A DNA stretch of 64,000 nucleotides, from assembly GCA_018646675.1 (NCBI GenBank), contig JABGUH010000044.1:97794-161793 (forward strand), in the 5' to 3' direction. Position numbers and translations under genes: made by a program. The notes under the pieces were generated by a model, which had not been told where the DNA came from, did not search any database, and worked only from the letters and a program-made list of their open reading frames with translations. This stretch comes from Bdellovibrionales bacterium. GTDB lineage: Bacteria > Bdellovibrionota > Bacteriovoracia > Bacteriovoracales > Bacteriovoracaceae. This document shows, one piece after another, positions 1-8,506 of the stretch. Position 1 is the first letter of the stretch, and each line of letters begins with the position of its first letter.

Positions 1-1
1 T

Positions 2-121
2 TACCACATGGTTGGTGATGACAGTTTTGCTCTGGACTTTGAGTTTAAAATTGATGATGAGTATAGTGATGATGGTGAATTTCTAGTTCAGCTTAAGCAG
101 GCCCGTCCATATATTCACTAA
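2..121 (+). CDS. C-terminal end of a PEP/pyruvate-binding (PPDK-like) protein, partial
   Basis: Only the last 39 codons are in the window; the frame is open from base 2 and stops with TAA at 119-121. The end of the protein contains a run of acidic residues and then LKQARPYIH. This resembles the end of the ATP-binding PEP/pyruvate-binding domain of pyruvate phosphate dikinase and PEP synthase, where a 'xxxQARP' motif closes the domain. That match is the only basis for the name, and the rest of the protein is outside the window. It converges on the minus-strand fliL-like gene with a gap of 6 bases. Confidence 0.5.
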   Translation, partial: YHMVGDDSFALDFEFKIDDEYSDDGEFLVQLKQARPYIH

Positions 122-127
122 ATCTAA

Positions 128-595
128 CTATTGAATAACGAAGCGTGAGAAGTAGATATTTTTAATCGCTGGGTATCCCAACTTGTCATGTACCTGTTGT
201 TTAATTCTATTTTCCAGCAGAATTTTACCGGTTAACTTGTTTAGTTGATGGGGATACATTCTGCTGACAGTATCAATGATAATATCCTGGATGGTGTGTC
301 GATTGCGCGCAAGTACATCCAAATCTCTACGACCAAAGGGCATTAAGTTAATTTTAACATCTAAAAATCGCAGCCGGTTTTTGCGTGACTGCAAATTTAC
401 GATCATCTTTTTAATGGGAAACGTGCCCGAGTCCATATCACTGCGCTCTTGTTGTAGCAGCGCTTCCAAAGCCTGAGGGTCGGGGAGATTTTTTTTAAAG
501 ATAAACATGCGGAAGGCCATGATCCCTACCACTGCCAAAGAGGTTACTAAGGAGAGAATCATGATCGCAAGGTCCGCTTTCTTGTTTCCAGTCAT
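128..595 (-). CDS. FliL-family flagellar basal-body protein (second copy)
   Basis: A protein of 155 residues with one N-terminal membrane segment (about residues 8-28) and a periplasmic domain holding the FliL pattern: 'IVNLQS...RFLDVKINL', a helix with 'IQDIIIDTVSR', then a final strand 'IKNIYFSRFVIQ'. FliL family proteins ring the stator units of the flagellar motor at the inner membrane and raise torque or stabilise stators. A longer FliL heads the flagellar operon at 10087, so this is a paralogue standing alone. It is transcribed away from the receiver-like gene at 726 and could serve a separate motor role. Start is ATG at 593-595. Family assignment is fairly sure; its specific role is not known. 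Confidence 0.8.
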   Translation of the reverse strand: MTGNKKADLAIMILSLVTSLAVVGIMAFRMFIFKKNLPDPQALEALLQQERSDMDSGTFPIKKMIVNLQSRKNRLRFLDVKINLMPFGRRDLDVLARNRHTIQDIIIDTVSRMYPHQLNKLTGKILLENRIKQQVHDKLGYPAIKNIYFSRFVIQ

Positions 596-644
596 GAGTA
601 GATTGTAGCATGTAGATTAATTTTGGTATATATGGTGCTTTTTA

Positions 645-673
645 TTGGTCTCTTAGTGTCTATTTAGTATTAT
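645..673 (+). promoter_or_regulatory. Putative sigma-70-type promoter for the 726 gene
   Basis: TTGGTC (645-650), 17-base spacer, TATTAT (668-673). The -10 matches consensus at 5 of 6 positions, the -35 at 3 of 6. The predicted transcript starts near 680, about 45 bases before the gene. Confidence 0.35.
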
Positions 674-725
674 GATTGCTGAAATTATTCACTTAATGAG
701 AGCACTATCCTGAGCGAAATGGTCA

Positions 726-2798
726 ATGATAGGCTTAAGTAGAGGGGGAGTTATTACTGCCGAGGAAGAGGGCACAGCAGAGGAGAAGAGAGAAGATCCC
801 ATTGTTCGGATTGGATATATTGGGCAAGATAATCGCTACTGGCGAGTGATTAATACCAAGCTGAGTGATGCCTACCCACCAATGCGCTTCTTATTTTTTG
901 ATTATGACTTAAGAGACCGTCGACCTGATCGGGGGGTAATTCATCGCTTAAGAAAAAATAGAGTAACAATCCTCTACGTTGATCTCTCATTGGATACGGA
1001 AGAGGGGGTCTACCTGCTACGCAAGTTATCGTCAATTCGGGCGACCAAAAATATTATGTTGATTGCTCTCTGCTCTTTTAAGCAGCGAGATCAGTTAATT
1101 GATCAGGTGATCGGTGCTGGTGCCAAAGCGTTACACTTGAAAAGTGGTGAGTTTTTTGATGCTTATCACTCTGCTGCGGCCCTGGGGTTTACCCAACAAG
1201 CAAATGAAGTTCCCTATATTTCCGTTGAGATAGAACATAATGATAAGGTCGGTGAACTGTTACAGCTAAGTAGTATCTACAAGCTGGGTTTGGCCGTCGA
1301 GGGCAATATAGAGTTCCAGGTCGGAGCGAGTGGTGAGTTTTTACATAATATTCCAACAAAAGTTTTCTCTTCTCGTACTTTTAAAGTGGTGGGCGACAAG
1401 ATAGATAACCACTTCTATAACTATTCCCATGGTTACAAATTAGAACCTCTCTATGTTGATTCCACCCATTGGGAGAGTGTTGAGGTGGTTAAGGATGAGA
1501 AGGGGAGTGAAGTTGAGATCACAACGTTAGACCCCGAAAAAATAAAAGGGAAAAAAGTCTACACCACCATGGTGGAGCGTGAGTACAGTGATGATGATTT
1601 AAAGTTACATCGTCAGCAGTCAGCTAATAATTTTAAGACTTGGATTAAACACCAAGAACAGCAGAGTTTGAAAGTCGGAGTAAAAGTTCTGGTTCTGGAT
1701 CGTGGACTCTCTCTCCTACAACATGTACCTCAGAGTGATCTCTATGAAAATCCAACGCTATTTCGTTTCCAGGCACTACTAGAGGATCCACAAGAGGAGC
1801 TGGTAAGGTATCGGCCCTCGTTGATCATCGTTCGTTTTGAGGAGGCTCCCCGCCCTAGTAATCGTCAGGCAGATGTGAAGGACGGAGCAGTAGAAGAGGA
1901 ACGGCCACAAATATTGGTTAATGATCAAGCGGCAGTTGAGGCATTAATTGTGGAGGTAAAAAAGATAGAAAATTATCGCCCAGTTATCTTGCTGTTTAAT
2001 ATGTTTGACTATACATCAGTGGATTTACAAAAAGAGTATAACTATCCTAAAATGATGGCGATGCCGGTTCAGATCGCTTTGGATCCGATCCTAAAATTGG
2101 CTGAACGTTTTCGTCTCCAAAAAAGCCAGGATGATTATAGTGATTGCCCCGCTCCTTTGCTGCGTCCGGATCGTAGCGAGAGCTGGATAAAGTATCGTCA
2201 CATGGTAACGATTATCTCACTTTCAGAATCGGATATTCACTTTGTCTGTGAAGAGAAAATGGAGAACTTCAGTGTACTCTTTTTTGAGTTTCCAGTTAAA
2301 ATGCTAGTGACAACCACCCCTTTTCAGGATGGGTCCCCCTTTATCAATACCCCCAACTGCTACCATGGTGTTATCAGTGGGGTCGTAACGAAAGAGAAAC
2401 AGCTATTACGGCGTTACATCAATTCAATCTGTTTTAAGGATGTGGATGAAAAAAATATGGAGTTTGTCCTGCAGCAAGGGGAGGTTAACCAGAAGTTTCT
2501 GGACGATCTGAAGAAAAAACAGGAGGAAGATCGGATTGCTGAGCTGGAGGATAAGCGTAATAAGTGGATTGAGAAGCTTGACTCTCAAATAGAAGAGAAT
2601 CGAAAGAGGATAGAGCTGTTTAACGAGCAAGCTTTGGAAGAGAAAATGAGTGAGGAGGAGCAGGATGCTCATAATACTCTGGTAGAGAGTAATAATACAT
2701 TATCGGAGTTGAAGCTTCAGATCTCCAATGGAGAGATGGACAGTCAGCTGGACAAGTCAGAGAGCAGCAAAAAACAGGAGGGTGATAAGAAGGAATAA
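726..2798 (+). CDS. Large protein with receiver-like folds and a C-terminal coiled coil, function unknown
   Basis: 690 residues, no signal peptide and no clear membrane segment, so probably cytoplasmic. Residues about 25-155 read like a CheY-type receiver fold ('VRIGYIG' strand, 'ILYVDLS' strand with a candidate Asp, 'GAGAKALHLKSG' near the expected Lys). A second similar alternation starts near residue 318 ('VGVKVLVLDRG', 'YRPSLIIVRFE'). Between them a beta-rich stretch (about 165-290) could be PilZ-like but has no RxxxR c-di-GMP motif. The last 100 residues are charged coiled coil. I do not recognise the family. The start is uncertain: ATG 726 has no good ribosome site, whereas AGAGGGGGAG (741-750) lies just before an in-frame ATT at 753. 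Confidence 0.7.
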   Translation: MIGLSRGGVITAEEEGTAEEKREDPIVRIGYIGQDNRYWRVINTKLSDAYPPMRFLFFDYDLRDRRPDRGVIHRLRKNRVTILYVDLSLDTEEGVYLLRKLSSIRATKNIMLIALCSFKQRDQLIDQVIGAGAKALHLKSGEFFDAYHSAAALGFTQQANEVPYISVEIEHNDKVGELLQLSSIYKLGLAVEGNIEFQVGASGEFLHNIPTKVFSSRTFKVVGDKIDNHFYNYSHGYKLEPLYVDSTHWESVEVVKDEKGSEVEITTLDPEKIKGKKVYTTMVEREYSDDDLKLHRQQSANNFKTWIKHQEQQSLKVGVKVLVLDRGLSLLQHVPQSDLYENPTLFRFQALLEDPQEELVRYRPSLIIVRFEEAPRPSNRQADVKDGAVEEERPQILVNDQAAVEALIVEVKKIENYRPVILLFNMFDYTSVDLQKEYNYPKMMAMPVQIALDPILKLAERFRLQKSQDDYSDCPAPLLRPDRSESWIKYRHMVTIISLSESDIHFVCEEKMENFSVLFFEFPVKMLVTTTPFQDGSPFINTPNCYHGVISGVVTKEKQLLRRYINSICFKDVDEKNMEFVLQQGEVNQKFLDDLKKKQEEDRIAELEDKRNKWIEKLDSQIEENRKRIELFNEQALEEKMSEEEQDAHNTLVESNNTLSELKLQISNGEMDSQLDKSESSKKQEGDKKE

Positions 2799-2891
2799 AA
2801 ATCGTGGTATTGTGTTACTCCTGTTCCAGCTCCCGCTAAATAGGGTTGCATGGCCTATAATATGTCATTTTTACCCTTTTTCATCATCAAA

Positions 2892-2920
2892 TTGACAGAT
2901 TTACCCCCTCTGTCTACTGT
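2892..2920 (+). promoter_or_regulatory. Sigma-70-type promoter for the 2963 gene
   Basis: Perfect TTGACA (2892-2897), 17-base spacer, TACTGT (2915-2920; 4 of 6). The predicted start near 2927 gives a leader of about 36 bases ending in TAGGAG before the ATG at 2963. Confidence 0.5.
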
Positions 2921-2962
2921 GTCTCTTCTTGAAATTAATAGTTGGTGTAGGAGTTAAGAACT

Positions 2963-3331
2963 ATGAAAGTACAATTGAAGATTCTAGTTGGATTGTCTCT
3001 ATTGCTGTTAGCATTTGCCAGTTGGGGTAATGACTCCGACTATATTAGGTTGCATAATCAATATGTTGCTCCTCACACTGCGCTGAACTACAGTTTAGAG
3101 GTTCCCGCAGGAGTAGAATTTTTGACCGCCAAGATTACCTGGAATAGCAACCCCTCAATCTACGATCTATTTTTAACTTTGCGGGGAGTGGGATTTCAAA
3201 TCAGCGATTGTAGACTGGTGGTGGGATATAGCGCTCAATGTGTAGTTCATTTTCCCCCCGCCGGAAGCTGGGAAGTTATCATTGAGAGCAATCGCTCACG
3301 AAATTTCGGTTTGGAGTTTTACTACCAATAA
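2963..3331 (+). CDS. Small secreted protein, PPC-domain-like
   Basis: 122 residues starting with a clear Sec signal peptide (basic MKVQLK, then a leucine-rich core, ending near 'FASWGND'). The mature ~100 residues are beta-rich: 'YSLEVPAGVEFLTAKITWNSN', 'YDLFLTLRG', 'GSWEVIIES' and 'RNFGLEFYYQ'. This order of strands resembles the bacterial pre-peptidase C-terminal (PPC) domain, normally found attached to secreted proteases, but here it stands alone. Two cysteines (in 'SDCRLV' and 'AQCVVH') could form a disulfide. It has its own promoter and ribosome site TAGGAG. It converges on the alanine dehydrogenase gene. The PPC link is weak. Confidence 0.7.
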   Translation: MKVQLKILVGLSLLLLAFASWGNDSDYIRLHNQYVAPHTALNYSLEVPAGVEFLTAKITWNSNPSIYDLFLTLRGVGFQISDCRLVVGYSAQCVVHFPPAGSWEVIIESNRSRNFGLEFYYQ

Positions 3332-3337
3332 TTTTTT

Positions 3338-4462
3338 TTACGACCTACGATCTAGCTCTGCTTCTAGCTCACTGTAGGGCAGGTCAAGATCTCGTGCCAC
3401 CTGTCGGTAGACTAATTTTCCCTTGAAGGTGTTGATCCCCAACATTAATGTATGATCTTGTCTCGCCGCGGAGACAATCCCTTTGTCTGCAATCATGCGG
3501 GCATGACGTAGTGTCGCATTGGTCAGAGCGTAGGCGGAGGTCTGCGCAACCGCACCAGGCATGTTGGCAACACAGTAGTGAACGACGCCATCCACTTCGA
3601 AGGTGGGATTTTCATGGGTGGTGGGATGGCAGGTTTCGATACAGCCCCCCTGATCAACGGCAATATCAACCACGACAGACCCTTTTTCCATTTGGGAGAT
3701 CATCTGGCGGGTAACAAGTTTGGGAGCACGTGCTCCAGCAACTAGGACCGCACCGATCACCAAGTCAGAGTTTTTGACACTCTCCTCTATGTTGTAGTGG
3801 TTGGAGTAGAGAGTGGTTATTCTATTATCAAAGAGATCATCAATCTCTGCCAAACGGGTAAGTGAGATATCGATGGCGGTAACGTCTGCACCTAGGCCAA
3901 CGGCCATCTTCATAGCGTTAGTTCCGGCAACGCCACAACCAATTACTGTTACCTTGGAGCGACGGACACCAGGAACGCCTCCTAACAGTACTCCTTTGCC
4001 CCCTTTATCTAGTTGGAGGTAGGCGGCACCAACTTGGGTCGCCATACGGCCTGCTACTTCAGACATGGGAGTAAGTAGGGGGAGGGAGCCGTCATCTAGT
4101 TGGATTGTCTCATAGGCAACACTGGTGGCACCGCTCTCCATTAGCCCCATGGTCAACTCTCGATCTGCTGCCAGGTGGAGATAGGTGTAGAGGGTGTGGT
4201 GGGGGCGCAGTAGTGCTAGCTCTCGTGGTTGAGGCTCTTTAACCTTGATAATCATCTCACTCTGCTCGAAGATATCTTCCAATGATGAGAGAATAGTTGC
4301 ACCTGCAGCGATAAACTGCTGGTCACTAATACCAATTCCCAGACCAGCACTTCTCTCCACCATCACTTGGTGGCCATCTTGAACCAGCTGCTTTACCCCA
4401 CTTGGTACCATACCAACACGATTCTCATTATTCTTAATCTCTTTGGGAATTCCAATCTTCAT
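3338..4462 (-). CDS. ald: Alanine dehydrogenase
   Basis: 374 residues, close to the usual ~371. It catalyses reversible NAD-dependent deamination of L-alanine to pyruvate and ammonia in the cytoplasm. The N-terminus '[20 protein letters not shown]' is the family signature. K75 (in 'IIKVKEPQ') and H96 (in 'TYLHLAAD') match the substrate-binding Lys and catalytic His of known enzymes. The Rossmann motif is '[15 protein letters not shown]' followed by 'DVTAIDIS'. The gene is single, with GGAGG eight bases before its ATG. The enzyme may supply pyruvate from amino acids or D/L-alanine from cell-wall breakdown; that role is inference. No obvious defect. Confidence 0.96.
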   Translation of the reverse strand: MKIGIPKEIKNNENRVGMVPSGVKQLVQDGHQVMVERSAGLGIGISDQQFIAAGATILSSLEDIFEQSEMIIKVKEPQPRELALLRPHHTLYTYLHLAADRELTMGLMESGATSVAYETIQLDDGSLPLLTPMSEVAGRMATQVGAAYLQLDKGGKGVLLGGVPGVRRSKVTVIGCGVAGTNAMKMAVGLGADVTAIDISLTRLAEIDDLFDNRITTLYSNHYNIEESVKNSDLVIGAVLVAGARAPKLVTRQMISQMEKGSVVVDIAVDQGGCIETCHPTTHENPTFEVDGVVHYCVANMPGAVAQTSAYALTNATLRHARMIADKGIVSAARQDHTLMLGINTFKGKLVYRQVARDLDLPYSELEAELDRRS

Positions 4463-4582
4463 TTTTGGCCTCCAATACTGAGTAAATATTGAAATAAAAA
4501 GGTCTAAAGTGAAGCTCTTTATAGTGCAAACTAGATGACCTTGGAAGTAAAAAAGTAGTTTGTTAGCAGGAAATTGCGCGAC

Positions 4583-5419
4583 TTAATATTTTAAAATCTG
4601 TCCATCGTAGGTGGGAAAGACCTCCACTCCATCAACCTGTTGGGCGCGCTTGGTAAGTTGATCATGATCTAGATCATGGTTCATATGGATTAGCCCGGCC
4701 CGGCGTGGAGCGATCTTTTGAATATATTTGAAAGCGGTGGGAACATCAAGATGGGTGGGGTGGGGGCGATCTCGCACACAGTCGATAATCAACAGGTCCA
4801 ACTTAAGTGATTTAAGGTAGTTAACTGTGGCTGGGTTAATATGACTTATATCGGTTAGGTAGGCAAATGCACCGTGGATTGAGGCCATACTCTCCCCATA
4901 TGGGCCATGGGGAATAGGGAGGTGCCAGAACTTCTCCCCCAAAATAGTACTTTTAACTGGTCGCTCTGGTTTCAACTCGATCTGATGGAGCTCAATTAGT
5001 GGGATACCACCACCGAGCTGCTGGGGAGGTGGTTCACTCAATAGTTGTGGAAAGATATAGGGGAAGCGAGAGATGATGGTCTTAGCGTTATGCTGTGAGG
5101 TCCACAGCGGGATGGGGTGTAGCGGAGGGCCAAAACAGAAGGGCCGCAGATCATCGATTCCATGGATATGATCGGCATGGTCGTGAGTTATCACTACTCC
5201 ATCAATTTTTTCTACCTGATTGATTAGAACCTGACTGCGCAGGTCAGGTGTAGTGTCGATTAAAATATTGCTACCCTGGGCGGTTTGGAGCAGTAGTGAA
5301 GTACGGAAGCGGTGATCCTTGGGGTTACTTGAGGTGCAGGTGGAGCAGCTACATCTAGGAATTGGTATACCGGTGCTGGTGCCCGACCCCAAGATCAATA
5401 TGCTATTTTCCTTGCCCAT
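4583..5419 (-). CDS. MBL-fold metallo-hydrolase, PhnP-like
   Basis: 278 residues with the metallo-beta-lactamase motif H79-D-H-x-D-H84 ('THDHADHIHG') and a further metal ligand pattern 'HMNHDLDH' near the C-terminus. The N-terminal 'GSGTSTGIPIPRCSCSTC' with clustered cysteines is typical of the PhnP group, whose best-known member hydrolyses 5-phosphoribosyl 1,2-cyclic phosphate. Other members act on cyclic nucleotides or unknown phosphodiesters, and no C-P lyase genes are here, so the substrate is open. The ribosome site AAGGG lies close before ATG 5419. It follows ald on the same strand after 120 bases. Confidence 0.85.
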   Translation of the reverse strand: MGKENSILILGSGTSTGIPIPRCSCSTCTSSNPKDHRFRTSLLLQTAQGSNILIDTTPDLRSQVLINQVEKIDGVVITHDHADHIHGIDDLRPFCFGPPLHPIPLWTSQHNAKTIISRFPYIFPQLLSEPPPQQLGGGIPLIELHQIELKPERPVKSTILGEKFWHLPIPHGPYGESMASIHGAFAYLTDISHINPATVNYLKSLKLDLLIIDCVRDRPHPTHLDVPTAFKYIQKIAPRRAGLIHMNHDLDHDQLTKRAQQVDGVEVFPTYDGQILKY

Positions 5420-5536
5420 TCACCCTTCGCCTCTTAGCCTATTACCCTGATTAAAGGTGGCATCTATCTGATCGGTTTTATGCCATGTTAGTTTAGCTGA
5501 GATGAATGTAACATTATGAAGCAGGGTAGGGGCCAG

Positions 5537-6997
5537 ATGAAGCAGGGCAAGTTTTTATGGTTGTTGGTTACTCTTTTAGTCGGAGTCGTCTCATGTTCCC
5601 ATCTACCGGGAACATCGAAAGATCAGGCCAGAGAGGGTAATGAAAATGGCACGATGGATGGTGTGGCGGAGATCAAGGGAGATCTAGGCCCGGTTGGCAA
5701 CAAGGGGCAGTCAGTTCCTGATATTCCAGTTAAAAAATTTCGTCTGAAAAATGGTTTAACCGTTTTAATTTCAGAGAACCATCAACTACCCATCACCTCC
5801 TATTATACTTTTTTTGATATTGGGGGCAGACATGAGAAGCCAGGTATTACTGGTGCCACCCACTTTTTAGAGCACCTGATGTTTAAGGGGGCGAAAAAAT
5901 ATGGGCCAGGGGTGTTTGATACTACGATTGAAAAAAATGGTGGCTCAACAAATGCCTATACCAGTATGGACTCTACCGTTTATCATCAGAAGTTTCCATC
6001 TCACTTAACGAAGAAGATCATTGAGATGGAGGCGGATCGGATGGTTAACCTGCTGTTAGAGCCAGCCGCTTTTGAAAAAGAGCGTCAGGTGATTTTGGAA
6101 GAGCGCAAAATGCGCTACGAAAACCGCCCTTCCGGCAAGCTCTACCTGGCGATGATGCAGGAGGTTTTTAAAGATACTCCTTATGGTGGCTCAGTAATTG
6201 GTGATATTCCTGATCTGAAGGGAGTTACCCGGGAGCAGATCTGGGATCACTTTCGTCGCTATTACGCTCCCAATAATGCTGTAATTGTAATTGTCGGGGA
6301 TGTCGATAGTCAGCAGGTTATTCGTTGGATTAACCACAACTATGGAGCAATTGCTCCGTCAAAAAACTTGGCGGAGTATAAGCAGGAACGGGATGATCCG
6401 ACTCTTTATACTCATCGTGCTCGCTTTGGTCGTTCCGTCAATATTCATGGTGGAAGTCCTTCTCCGATGTTTATGTTGGCGTATAAGGGAGAGGCGTATG
6501 GTACTCGTAACTCTTATGTGATGGATCTGATCTCCTCAATTCTTGGTAGTGGCACTAGCTCCTACCTCAACCAGCGATATGTTCAAGGTAAAAAACCTCG
6601 TTTGGCGTCGGTCTATTCCGGTAACTATACTTTGAAGCATAGTGGAGTCTTTTATATCGGTGGGCGCTTGCTCCCCAGAACCAATTTGAAAAGTTTAAAG
6701 CGTTCTTTATTACGAGATGTAAAGAGAAGTTGTACCAAGATGATTACTGATCGTAACCACCATAAAATTCTTAATCAGTTTTTACACTCACTCTATCATG
6801 GGTTGGGTAGTAATTCAGGAGTGGCCAGCTTCCTGGGGAATTATGAATTTTTGAAGGGGGACTACGCCCACTACCGTCAAGAGCTTGCGATCTACTCTTC
6901 GATAACATTGGAGGAGATGCGACAGGGGTGTCGCACCCTTTTTAATCCTGGACAATATATCTTCGTATCACTTTGGAATAAACACCCTGCTAAATAG
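5537..6997 (+). CDS. M16-family zinc metallopeptidase lipoprotein, catalytic partner
   Basis: 486 residues from ATG 5537. This start is preferred over the in-frame ATG at 5516 because GGGTAGGGG lies just upstream of it. Residues 1-20 form a lipoprotein signal with lipobox VVSC (Cys20). The inverted zinc motif HFLEH is at 109-113, with the downstream Glu in the 'VILEERKMRYE' region, so this copy should be active. M16 peptidases (pitrilysin type) degrade peptides inside a clamshell made of two halves. Here the halves are encoded by two adjacent genes; the next one begins 11 bases later and lacks the zinc motif. Predicted location is the periplasmic face of a membrane. Confidence 0.93.
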   Translation: MKQGKFLWLLVTLLVGVVSCSHLPGTSKDQAREGNENGTMDGVAEIKGDLGPVGNKGQSVPDIPVKKFRLKNGLTVLISENHQLPITSYYTFFDIGGRHEKPGITGATHFLEHLMFKGAKKYGPGVFDTTIEKNGGSTNAYTSMDSTVYHQKFPSHLTKKIIEMEADRMVNLLLEPAAFEKERQVILEERKMRYENRPSGKLYLAMMQEVFKDTPYGGSVIGDIPDLKGVTREQIWDHFRRYYAPNNAVIVIVGDVDSQQVIRWINHNYGAIAPSKNLAEYKQERDDPTLYTHRARFGRSVNIHGGSPSPMFMLAYKGEAYGTRNSYVMDLISSILGSGTSSYLNQRYVQGKKPRLASVYSGNYTLKHSGVFYIGGRLLPRTNLKSLKRSLLRDVKRSCTKMITDRNHHKILNQFLHSLYHGLGSNSGVASFLGNYEFLKGDYAHYRQELAIYSSITLEEMRQGCRTLFNPGQYIFVSLWNKHPAK

Positions 6998-7008
6998 AGG
7001 TAGCTAGT

Positions 7009-8406
7009 ATGACAATTAATTTGAAGAGTTTGCGATCACTATTTCTGCTCTGGGGGTTACTATTACTATCTGGCCCCTCTCTTTTTGCAACCAATGTAAT
7101 AGATACTATCTCACATCTCGATTGGGATGGGGTAGAGGTACGTTGGGTAGAGGATCAGCGTTTGCCTGTCTATACTATTGCAATCTATTTTGCTGATGGT
7201 GCAATCAGTGATGCCAGCAATCGCAAAGGAGAGACTTCAACCATGTTTGATCTTTTGGAGAGTGGAACCCGACGCTACTCCCAGCAGGAGATCAGTGACC
7301 ACTTGGACTTCTATGCTGCGGCTCGCAGCGGAAACGTAAATCATGAATACGCTAGTTACACTGTCTCCGGATTGATTAAAGATTTGGTTCCAACCATGAA
7401 AAAGGTCTGTCATCTCTTTGCGGACTCAATCTTTCCGAAGCATGAAGTAAAGAAAGTTATCAAAAAGCAAGTGGCAAACCTTAGAAGTATGATCAACTCA
7501 AAGGGGGCGCTGGCCAATCGGGCATTTCGCCAGCTCTCTTTGAAAGGCTCTCCTTTTGATTATCCCGCTGAAGGGAAAATTGGTGACCTCCCACGAATTA
7601 ATCAACGAGGTTTGAAAAAGAGACTGGACTACTTCAACCGTTCGGTAAAGAAAAGGATCTATCTTTTTGGCCCCAAAAAAGTACTCGCTTTTAAAGATAT
7701 TGTTAAACATGATTGTCGCTGGAAAGGGGAGGGGGCCAACTTTGTTCGGCAGATTGATTACTCTCCAGTTAAGGCATCGGGCAAGGGGGCCCCAATCTAT
7801 CTGATCACGGTACCAGACGCTAATCAGGCCCAAGTGCGGGTTGGTCGCTTCTTAAACCGTAATCAGGATGCAAATCGCCCACTAATGTCTCTGGCCAGTG
7901 GATTTCTGGGGGGGGGATTTACCTCCAAGTTAAATCGAGAGGTGCGAGTAAAAAGAGGGCTGACCTACTCGATTAGCTCTTTTGCCTCAATGCAAAAGGA
8001 GTATGGTCGAGCAGCAATTATGACCTCCACTCGTAACGATCGAGTGGTAGAACTACTACAGGTGGTGCGGGATGTAATTAAGCAGGTCGGGCAGGGAGAG
8101 TATCCAGCGGAAGAGTTTCTAAAGGCTCAAGGCCATCTGGCCGGAGGCAATGCGTTTCGCTTCGAACAAGGTGAGGGGCTAGTGTCTCAGCTACTCTTTT
8201 TTGATCATGTTGGTACTCCCTATCGTCATTTGGTGGAGTTTCCGGCCAAGGTGGAGGGGCTTAATGCTCAGCAGATGAATCAGACGATAAAAGATCTTTT
8301 TGCTTGGTCAAAACAGACGATCGTTGTTCTAGGCAGTGCAGCTCTGCGTAAAGAGTTGAAAAAGTTGGGAAATGTTAAGGTTATCCCATATAAGCGCTTC
8401 CTTTAG
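7009..8406 (+). CDS. M16-family peptidase, non-catalytic partner
   Basis: 465 residues with a signal peptide ending near 'PSLFATN'. The fold resembles the preceding gene, but the HxxEH site is replaced: the equivalent position reads 'MFDLLESGTRRYS', without zinc ligands. It keeps the 'NREVRVKRGLTYSISSF' segment, the R/Y pair that binds the substrate C-terminus in the second M16 half. This active/inactive pairing is standard for two-subunit M16 enzymes. The coding sequence contains a run of nine G (7908-7916) in the 'FLGGGF' codons, a possible slippage site. Cotranscribed with 5537 by spacing. Confidence 0.92.
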   Translation: MTINLKSLRSLFLLWGLLLLSGPSLFATNVIDTISHLDWDGVEVRWVEDQRLPVYTIAIYFADGAISDASNRKGETSTMFDLLESGTRRYSQQEISDHLDFYAAARSGNVNHEYASYTVSGLIKDLVPTMKKVCHLFADSIFPKHEVKKVIKKQVANLRSMINSKGALANRAFRQLSLKGSPFDYPAEGKIGDLPRINQRGLKKRLDYFNRSVKKRIYLFGPKKVLAFKDIVKHDCRWKGEGANFVRQIDYSPVKASGKGAPIYLITVPDANQAQVRVGRFLNRNQDANRPLMSLASGFLGGGFTSKLNREVRVKRGLTYSISSFASMQKEYGRAAIMTSTRNDRVVELLQVVRDVIKQVGQGEYPAEEFLKAQGHLAGGNAFRFEQGEGLVSQLLFFDHVGTPYRHLVEFPAKVEGLNAQQMNQTIKDLFAWSKQTIVVLGSAALRKELKKLGNVKVIPYKRFL

Positions 8407-8431
8407 CACTCTAGTATTCGCTAAGTAGGAA

Positions 8432-8460
8432 TTGTCAACTGTGGCCAATTGGGTTACGCT
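8432..8460 (+). promoter_or_regulatory. Possible promoter for the DsbA-like gene
   Basis: TTGTCA (8432-8437; 5 of 6), 17-base spacer, TACGCT (8455-8460; 3 of 6). An alternative TATTAT lies closer to the gene but would leave almost no leader. Confidence 0.3.
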
Positions 8461-8506
8461 TTCTCTAATTAACTAATAACTAACTATCTATTATAAGGAA
8501 GGTCGG

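Noticed and set aside
3448..4022. Plus-strand open frames opposite ald
   Set aside because: They lie antisense to a well-conserved alanine dehydrogenase, have unlikely composition and no ribosome sites. The same holds for the many other frames opposite strong genes.
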